Source of the DNA: Gonatopus flavifemur
Taxonomy: Eukaryota > Arthropoda > Insecta > Hymenoptera > Dryinidae
Assembly (NCBI GenBank): GCA_018340375.1
Contig: JAFFJZ010000006.1
Span: forward strand, 21,024,001-21,088,000
Direction: 5' to 3'
DNA length: 64,000 nt
Shown piece by piece: positions 56,676 through 64,000 of the stretch (its first letter is position 1; each line of letters starts with the position of its first letter). Position numbers and translations under genes: made by a program. The notes under the pieces were generated by a model. The model was not told the DNA's origin. It did not search any database and saw only the letters and a list, made by a program, of their open reading frames with translations.

Positions 56676-57235
56676 CACTGAGGACCCAATTTCTTTGATT
56701 CAAAGAAAATTTCTTTGCCCTCATTCTGATAAATCTTGTTTCCAATGGAGAAAATAATTCATTGAAATGGAAAAATTTTCCATTGAATTGGAATCATATT
56801 CTTCGAATTCAGGGAGGAATATATTTTTGTTTCGATTTGAAAATCCTTGGTTTTAGTTTGATGAAACTTTTCTCCACACTGAGAAAACAGAAATCTTGAA
56901 AAATACCATAATTTATGGATTTTCAGCGCTGGTCTGACCCGAGTCGGAATATTCACTTGCGTGAATCTCTAAAAGTACCATAATTTCTTTGACTTTTTGA
57001 AATAAGTATGGTACCTTCCGTATAAAAGTCCAAGACATTATGGTACTTTCAGAGGTTTTTTCAGGTAAATATTTAGACTCGGTCAGACCAGCGCAGAAAA
57101 TCCATAAATTATGGTACTTTTTAAGATACCTTTTTCTCCGTGCATTGAACTGAAATTTTGTCCATTGAAAGAAAGATTTATTAGAATGAGGGGAAAGAAA
57201 ATTTTATTTTAATCTGAGAAATTGGGTTCTCAGTG
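56676..57235. mobile_element. MITE with CACTGAGGACCCAATTTC ends (outer)
   Basis: The left CACTGAGGACCCAATTTCTT pairs with the right GAGAAATTGGGTTCTCAGTG, and pairing continues through CTCATTCTGATAAATCTT and AAGATTTATTAGAATGAG. It is interrupted by a separate MITE at 56877-57142. Flanks GA and TA do not match. Confidence 0.78.
56877..57142. mobile_element. MITE inside MITE, CA TSD (inner)
   Basis: The arms of about 66 bp pair: ACCATAATTTATGGATTTTC with GAAAATCCATAAATTATGGT, and GCTGGTCTGACC with GGTCAGACCAGC. The ends are CACTGAGAAAACAG and CCTTTTTCTCCGTG. CA flanks both sides. It sits within the 56676-57235 element and is therefore younger. Confidence 0.85.
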
Positions 57236-57671
57236 TATTTTAAATTCATGTCTTTTCGTCTTGTTCGTGCTACTTCTTCAATGTTTTTGTCTGAGGTGTT
57301 CACATTTCTTCGTACTGGAATAGGGAATATCGATCGAATTATACTCCAAGATTGTCCTTGTCTTGAATTTTATTCCAAATTGTGATGAATATGAAAAGTA
57401 ATTTTTTTGTGTATATATTTTTGTAATGTATCGCAAGATTTTTGGTCTCCCGCAGCTAGGTATTTCGTTATTTGATATTCACTAATTCGTGAAGATATCG
57501 ATTTTTCACGTCTAAGCATTGTCAATATCAATTCCCCAATATTTCATTACTGATAAAATTCTTTACTACTTTGAATTTTATCAAATTAAACCTGCAAATC
57601 GTTTCAAATTCCATTCCCCCACTCAGTGGCCATCCCATGTAACACAGCATTTTCTACCGGGACCAACCCTA

Positions 57672-57871
57672 CACCGAAAGAAAACACCTGGAGTTAGTTG
57701 TCAGAATTAGTTCCGAGTAATCAAAGGATAGAAGCCGGTAATAAAAGCTGTAGTAGAGGCAACTAAAGTCAGAGAAATTAAATTGAAATTTAGTTGAGCC
57801 AACGCCCGTTTTAGTTATCCAAATATCAACAACTGTATCTGTGTTGCTGGAACTAATTATTTTTTTCGGTG
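57672..57871. mobile_element. MITE with CACCGAAAGAAAA ends, TA TSD
   Basis: The left CACCGAAAGAAAACACC and right ATTATTTTTTTCGGTG form the terminal repeat; TA flanks both sides (57670-57671, 57872-57873). The interior repeats TTAGTTG and CAACTAAA words, as does the host element at 3548-8415. Confidence 0.75.
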
Positions 57872-57872
57872 T

Positions 57873-58030
57873 AACCCGAGCTAAATCTTTCCTGACAAAT
57901 TATTCGAAAATAGAGCAGTCAAATCGAGATATCGCTGTATGTAGACCATCTTTATTCATCGAAAAAAGTCTTTACAGAGTGTTATTTTGATTCTATCGCT
58001 TCATTTCAGAATAATTCAATCTAATCAACT
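57873..58030. repeat. Copy 2 of the 27978-28221 MITE, ends lost
   Basis: CCCGAGCTAAATCTTTCCTG, ACAAATTATTCGAAAATAGA and TAGACCATCTTTATTCATCG match the 28005-28190 interior. The GGGATAACAGCGA termini are absent. Its left edge abuts the 57672-57871 MITE, which probably inserted into it. Confidence 0.65.
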
Positions 58031-59530
58031 CCAGTCGAACTTTCGTGATCCCTTCTTTGGCAGCGTTCGATCAATTTTCGTGAATTCTCAAAAGAAAAAT
58101 TGTCCCACTCGTCCAGTCGTGTAACAGGAAATCCTTCTTAAACGATTCCTCCGGAGACACCCCCAGAGGAATCATCTGTTCTTTTTCGTGCCAAAGAACA
58201 ACATTGTCCAAAAGAAAAAAAAGAGAGAGAGAGATAGCCCAAGCAATGGAATCGCGAAATAAAGAGCAGTAGAGTAAGTCAGTCAACAGTCAGCCAACTT
58301 TATTTCACCGCGCGACGTTTCGTATTGTTGTTATTATTATTATTATTATCATCCTCATCATCGTACGTACAAATGTTCGAGCACGTGTATGTGTACACAT
58401 CGAATGAACGGTAAAGTATAAAGAAGCGTCGGTACCCATCGGGTTACCGACTAACCCCAAAGATCGTAACACAATACTCTAAAGGGGATGTACTACCGAG
58501 AAAAAGAGAGGGTGAAAAATTTCTCTCAAGGTCGTAGGAGAAGCATCGGAACTTTAAATTCAACAACTTCCTTTCTCTCTTTTCCTCCACTTAAGAGGGA
58601 AGATATGAGAGAACGAGAGTTATGAAAGGAAAAAAGGATAAATATATACACATACAATTCGGTGTCGAGTCTGTCTATCCATTTGGTGGGTAGCAGTGCA
58701 GGACGAGTAGCGGCAGCATATGTATGCATATGAGTCAATTAGCATACAAAACAGTCACAGAACAGGAGAAGTCGTGGTAGCGATGCCGTCGTTTTATTAA
58801 CCGTATATTTCAAAAGCACTACCATTGTATCATTCAAGGCCTCTCACGTCCATTATTCTTTCTCTCTTCTCTTCTCATTCTTCTTCTTTTGATTTTGTTC
58901 TTCTCTCCCCTCGTCGTTGCCTTAACGCTCACTCATCCGCATGAAAAAACCGAAGGTCTCTTGTATTTTTTTTGCTCTCTCCTTTTTTACGATCATAATA
59001 TCGACGACGCTACAAAAAACGGTTAAAAGGAGAAAAAAAACAGTTGAATTTTCTTTTACTTTTTTTATTGAAATCGTTGCAATGAACATAGAAGAGGTGG
59101 AAGAAAGAAAGAGATGAGGGTGCTTTGATAATTTCGAGTGATGCCTCTTGTGTGACTCTAATATTTCTCGTTCTGCTCCTCCCACTACCATTATTGCCGC
59201 TGCACGAAGAGTGGATTCGTGAAATCGAGTATTAATTCTCTCATCTCTCTATCAACGTTATAGAACGTTATAGGAGGAAAATGACGAAAGGTGCTGGTTT
59301 GATGTTCTCATCTTTCAACAGTGATATATTTCAAAATTCACCGGAAAACATTCGGTTCGCGTGTTGCTGTTGTTTCATCATGGTGGAATCACATTGTTGA
59401 TTCTCTATTGTTGAATTACAATCTCTCCTATCACTTCAAACTGAATCCTTTCTCTAATTTTCTAAACATCAATCCTCTCGTGAACATTTACCGATAAGTC
59501 TGCCCTAAGATGGCTGCTACTACTGCGACC

Positions 59531-59545
59531 CGCTAGGTGTCGCAC
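59531..59545. promoter_or_regulatory. CTCF-like motif
   Basis: CGCTAGGTGTCGCAC differs at one core base from the insect CTCF consensus CGCTAG[GA][GT]GGCGC. AAGATGGCTGC lies about 20 bp upstream. Function is inference only. Confidence 0.2.
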
Positions 59546-59793
59546 GTTGCTACCGCCTGCACAGCAGGAAAAAATATCGAAGCTAGGGTATTTGAGAAGA
59601 CGCTCCTGCGGTTCAGCTTCCAACTCTTTTTCAGCTCCATTGTTGTTCCATTATTTTATCTACTCTCAAATAGTTCACAAAATCCACAAACGAAGAATTA
59701 TAATGAAGAAATTTTTGTCCCTATTTTTCACTGCTGTCCTTTTCCGATCCTTCTTTCTTACATTCATTTCAAGAACAATTCAAGTAGATGTAG

Positions 59794-59817
59794 AGCAGCA
59801 GCAGCAGCAGCAGCAGT
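59794..59817. repeat. CAG microsatellite
   Basis: About eight CAG units; overlapping frames read it as poly-Gln or poly-Ala. Confidence 0.95.
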
Positions 59818-60312
59818 AGCACCGGCAAGTGCCATCGATAGTCAAGGAACAAGTACCCTCTTCTCGTTTCTTTTCTCACAGCAAGTTATAAAATCCATTA
59901 TCCTCGCGATAAATATTAAACAAAGTTCTTTTCCGTTTCATTCTTCCGTCTCATCAAAGTAGTGTCGTCGTCCTATCATCGTTAATGGCCTTATTCTCGT
60001 TATCGATTCGCACAAAAGACTCGTGGGAAATGTACAGAGAAAAAAATTAAATATTCAAAAGGCGGAAGGAGGGAAGAAGGAAAATAAATATAAAGAGCGT
60101 ACGGATCTTGTAAATAATTTGATTTTTCCCTCCCTCCTATTCACGAACGAAACGCGACAGATAGAGAAAGAATGGAGGTGTATACACATCCGCGCATTTA
60201 ATTGTCCTCCACTCGGCTCTCTCCAGATTGAACATTTCCAACTAAAAAGCTCCTTTCCCCCTCACCTCCCAACCGTTCCATTCATTTTAATTATATGCTT
60301 CTATCTGTGTAT

Positions 60313-60341
60313 TAGAGAGAGAGAGAGAGAGAGAGAGAAGA
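60313..60341. repeat. GA microsatellite
   Basis: About 13 GA units. Confidence 0.95.
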
Positions 60342-62369
60342 GAGTCGAGTTGTTTTATATTTATTCCATATCGTTTCTCATCTCTCGTATCACGCGTTCT
60401 ATTTTCTTTTTTTTCTCCTCGCTCTCATTTATATTGAAATAGATTTGCAACCTAGTTTTTGTACCAGAAGCTTCGTGTTTTATCACTCCGGCGTACACGT
60501 ATCCACGGTTATAGTCGTATATTGAAAAGACGAAAAATTAAAGAGCCAATAATAGATAAAGAGAGGATTAACGAAGAGAAAAAATGGAGGAAAAAAGTAT
60601 ATTAATCGTATCGGTGCTGGGAGAGACAATGATGATGATCTCATGATGATAATGATAATATAAATCGATAAAAACAACACTCTTGAAAATTGGTAATAAA
60701 GTCGGTTTTAATTTACATGAGAAAACGAGGGAGGGGGGAAGATAGTCTCTATCTTTATTGGTGCAAATAATCCACTAGTAGGAGTATTTATTGCGACGGA
60801 TAATGCCGCTTTATTGGGATGTAAAATGAGGCAAATTCGTGCTGACACGCTTGTTTTCCCGCATCTCCTCGCATCTCCTCGTCTCTTCTCGTATACGGAT
60901 GTCTCTTGTCCTCTAACGCACAATAGAACGCCAGTGCTGGTGCTGGTGCTGTTACCGTGCTCTCGCTGCCACTGCTGCTCGGTACATTGCATTTTCCCTT
61001 TCCCTCTCTTTTGCATTCACAATCGAGTAACTACGACGACTCGTCTCTAATTACAGTTACGATCGGGAACGAAATAACGTTGGAACGTTATATTCTTGCA
61101 CATTTACCTGAATCGAATATATAAACCCGATACACCCGAACTAACTTTCCTACCCATTATTTTCGTTGGGGAATCTATTTTCCGAGGGTATTTAAAATAA
61201 TCGATGAGGGGATGATTCTTACATGAAACAGGAGCATTTGTTTTCCTGGGATACGAAATTGAATGAATAAAATGCATAAACGTGTATTGTCAAAGGATGC
61301 GTTGTTATCGATGGAGAAACATCGCACATCGATGGGGAGAGTTATAAAACCCTATCGATTTTCATGTTTTTCATAATTGATTAGGGAATTCAATTCGATT
61401 TCATGGTTTTGTACGTCACAGGATGAACAAGGTTCCATCGTAGGTGGAATTCGTACGATAGTTCGGGAGTAAAAGAAAGCATTGATCGGGTGTCAAGAAG
61501 AATTACTTTCCTTACGAAAAGGAAGATGGTATGCGGTATCATGGAGATGCATTTAGGTCGTAGAGGGGCAAGGCTAATCGAGGTAGAATAGATTTGTATT
61601 GTAAAGGTAATTGCAACGTGAACAGAGTACAACAATGTTGTGTCGTGGTTGGCCACGACCACGATGTCGCAACAAAGTGTCCCTTCAACCAAGATCTCTA
61701 TAAATCACAATTCTCGCTCGTATCCGAGGAGACTCGAGGGATTTCCGGTTGCAGATTATTCCATTACGTCCATACGTGTTCAGCTCTGAAACAGCTCTTC
61801 TTCGGGTAGATTTTTCTTCTTTCCTCGAATTCCAAAATTCACATTCCCAACACGAGGGGAAACTTATTACCGCCGAATCGAGTGGGGGGAAACTGATAAT
61901 GCGTTCTCACTTGAATCCTTCATCGATCGATAATTCATCAAAAGTGACCTAGATTGGAATGGGGATGAAGTCGGTTGAAAGGAAAGAAAAATTTGCCCTC
62001 TCGGGGATTTATCTGGTGAATTTAATCCCTATTACGTTAATACGATACGTATCTTCTCTTCGCGGATAGCGTCATATTGTGTGTAAATAAATCAATACAA
62101 AACTTTCTTCTATTCTTCTCTTCCCAGAGTAGAAAAGAGCAGAACTTGAATCTTCGCGAGGGTTGGCAACAAGAAAAGCTGACTCAGTTCACCAATCAAA
62201 GGAAACTATATTCTTTCGTTGGGAGTTGGAATCGAAACGAGAGAAAAGAAGAAAATAATCTTAACGAGAATCAATTGTCTCATTGTATGCCGTTACTTAC
62301 CTACAAAGGTACGCTGCTTTGTGAGGTATGGTGAGCGTAAGTACGCGATGGTACAACAATAAATTAAGA

Positions 62370-62386
62370 AAGAAAGAAAGAAAGGT
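62370..62386. repeat. AAAG microsatellite
   Basis: About four AAAG units. Confidence 0.9.
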
Positions 62387-62453
62387 AAAAAATTAAATGG
62401 GAGGAGATAACGAGGAGATCGTTAAAATCGACACGCGATCACTGTGTCTATCC

Positions 62454-62479
62454 CCCCCTCTCTCTCTCTCTCTCTCTGG
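62454..62479. repeat. CT microsatellite
   Basis: About eleven CT units preceded by a C run. Confidence 0.95.
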
Positions 62480-63460
62480 TTTAGCATGAAGAAGGAATGG
62501 CCAAGGGAAATCAACGGGGTAGCGGGCGCAATTCATGAGGGCCATAACGGTGACGGAATTACGCTTTGCGGTGGTTTCCCTTGTACCTACCAACGGCCAA
62601 GCACCGATAAAACTGACCATTTAATCGGAAATTATTAGTCAATCGAAAGTGATTTCAATATCAGGCGAAAATAGAGGAAAAAGAATCTCAGGGATATTAG
62701 AAATTATGTGTATTTACGTTGTGGCACTGTTGGAGAGAAAGTTTAACGGAGATGTAATGCTTCCCCAAAGAGAACGCGCACACAACGACAAGTATTTAGA
62801 AACGTGCTTACTAATATTCTAGCATTAATATTCCTGTTGAGGCTTTCTCTGTTTAACAAGTATTAAACTCTCATACAAACAACTTACCCGATTAAATACG
62901 AGCGGCCCTTGACGTTACGTATAATGAATGCATATGAAACCAAACAATGTTAGGGATGGTTAGCCGTATGTACACATTACTACACGACGAACATATATCT
63001 CCATGAGAATTGGGGAAAGGAATGATTTCATTTCCTTCTCTTTGCAAAATCGTTTGTTTTTCACCTTGCCTTCATTTCTATTCGATTATATCCATTATGT
63101 GAATTCTTTTTTCGGAAGATTGACGATATGTTTTTTTCGAGTATTCATGCGTTTGTCCAATATCATTGAGAAACTTCGTGTTGATATCCACGCTCAACGC
63201 ATGGCCTTGGCGCATTTCGCTTGGAAACGGCCACATATTATATCTACCAGCTAACAGCAGGGTTGCCAGAAAAATTTGAATCCGTTTCTTAAGTAGCCAA
63301 AATTCGCGAATCGTAAGAAATATTTTCAGATATGAAAATCGTTAATCCAGCTTCCCGCGTGGGATCAAGTTTTTCGAGTGTCTCGGTCATGGAACAATCC
63401 AATGCCTTGGCGAGATCTCGCTAATAATCTCGCTTAAAGTCTCGCATAGTGTTGCTTTAA

Positions 63461-64000
63461 CCCTTAGCTGCCACACTTCTATCGAATAACATACCTGCCA
63501 CACTGAGGTCGTTTCGTACCCCAGCGTTCAAACAGTACATTGCGAAGCGTAGTATATTGTTTTTTTTTCTTAAAAAGTTGTTCTGATATTCTTTGATACT
63601 TACTTCGATATATGGGATGGTTGTTTATATGAAAAAATAATTTTTAGTATTGAAAAAAAAATTGTTGCTGCCACACTGGGGTCTTTTACGGCACCACACA
63701 CTTCCAACGACTGTCAAAAGGATACTGGCGCGCATATCGTCGTACTATGGGTTTCAGAAGGGAAGAGGTAACCCCAGTGATGTGAGCCCGTCAAATGACC
63801 GGTCAAATGACTGGTCATGTGACGGTCATGACTGTCACTTGACGAGAACAATTTTTGTCAGTTTTGACGGTCAGGTCACACTGACCAGTCAGAAAAATTT
63901 TTGACGGTCAAACTAACATCTAAAGTGATCTAGTGCAGCGGGACATACTTCAATAATGTTGTAAGGTTTTAAGAATATATTGAACTCCGGAATCTTGATG
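63461..64000 (+). mobile_element. piggyBac-like element, left end; runs off the window
   Basis: TTAA (63457-63460) is followed by CCCTTAGCTGCCACAC. Subterminal direct repeats follow: TGCCACACTGAGGTCG...GTACCCC (about 63492) and TGCCACACTGGGGTC (about 63669). These resemble the TTAA-CCCT ends at 44063 and 40293. No matching right end is in the window, so the element either continues beyond it or is truncated. The open frame at 63650-63904 is unrecognised. Confidence 0.45.
63789..63912. repeat. Cluster of TGACCGGTCA-type palindromes
   Basis: About ten GTCA and TGAC half sites in 124 bp form overlapping palindromes (TGACCGGTCA, TGACTGGTCA, GTGACGGTCA, GTCATGACTG, TGACCAGTCA). TTTTGACGGTCA occurs twice. 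It lies in the subterminal part of the possible piggyBac-like element, where transposase binding repeats are often found. Confidence 0.6.

Larger units (their letters stand above)
58031..63456. other. No gene seen; microsatellite-rich
   Basis: Holds TTA, CAG, GA, CT and AAAG microsatellites and many open frames without recognisable domains. The 141-codon frame at 59537-59962 runs through the CAG repeat. CAGGGTTGCCAGAAAAATTT near 63259 resembles a hAT terminus, but no partner end is visible. Confidence 0.4.

Noticed and set aside
59537..59962. 141-codon open frame containing an Ala run
   Set aside because: The Ala run is the CAG microsatellite and the rest is low complexity; there is no recognisable domain.
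63259..63300. CAGGGTTGCCAGA as a hAT element end
   Set aside because: No matching opposite end or 8-bp duplication is visible in the window, so it was not called as an element.

Overview
This is a 64 kb stretch of animal, most likely insect, nuclear DNA that is AT-rich, gene-poor and full of transposable elements. The organism group is inferred, not read directly. It rests on a miR-133 precursor (bilaterian animals), LINE and hAT protein remnants, abundant short inverted-repeat elements (MITEs), and many GA, TA, GAT and CTGG microsatellites. A wasp-like insect would fit, but the sequence does not prove it. I see no intact protein-coding gene. The longest open frames (about 150 codons) run through microsatellites or AT-rich sequence and match no family I recognise. 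The window therefore looks intergenic or intronic.

The one functional gene I recognise is mir-133 on the minus strand (about 36980-37053), with both arms recognisable. About 1.6 kb upstream on that strand lies the only clearly GC- and CpG-rich block (38500-38800). It carries a consensus minus-strand splice donor and is a speculative promoter or first exon for the primary transcript.

Layout. 1-3547: microsatellites, nothing coding. 3548-8415: a stack of nested elements. It includes a hAT transposon relic with a perfect 8-bp target duplication (3735-6663), which itself holds two other elements, then a long-inverted-repeat Mutator-like element and a tRNA-like segment. 8416-11933: simple repeats. 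11934-13345: MITEs and a decayed repeat block. 13346-16560: AT-rich. 16563-18046: MITEs and a 0.64 kb repeat that is also present inside the hAT relic. 18901-19111: a nearly perfect hAT MITE hairpin. 19200-22104: a broken LINE split by a 1.1 kb inverted-repeat element carrying a 23-bp minisatellite. 25630-28221: a hAT-like MITE, a block of repeats with a GACGCTCGC core, a foldback element made of tandem short units, and another MITE. 29636-32795: a three- to four-level MITE nest and further MITEs. 33000-40290: AT-rich DNA with mir-133 and the GC-rich block. 40297-45046: a piggyBac-like element, a TIR MITE, a CAGGGTGTCC element with two nested hairpins, and a second piggyBac-like element. 51787-55245: a dense cluster of one MITE family built from short GCTG...CAGC palindromes. 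56676-58030: a MITE inside a MITE plus two more. 58031-63456: simple repeats. 63461-end: the start of a third piggyBac-like element.

The strongest pattern is a group of at least 15 MITEs with different interiors but the same termini (CAC[T/G]GAGAAAA and its complement). In 11 of them the flanking dinucleotides match on both sides and are always pyrimidine-purine (TA, CA, TG or CG), which points to one transposition machinery mobilising many unrelated palindromic cargoes.
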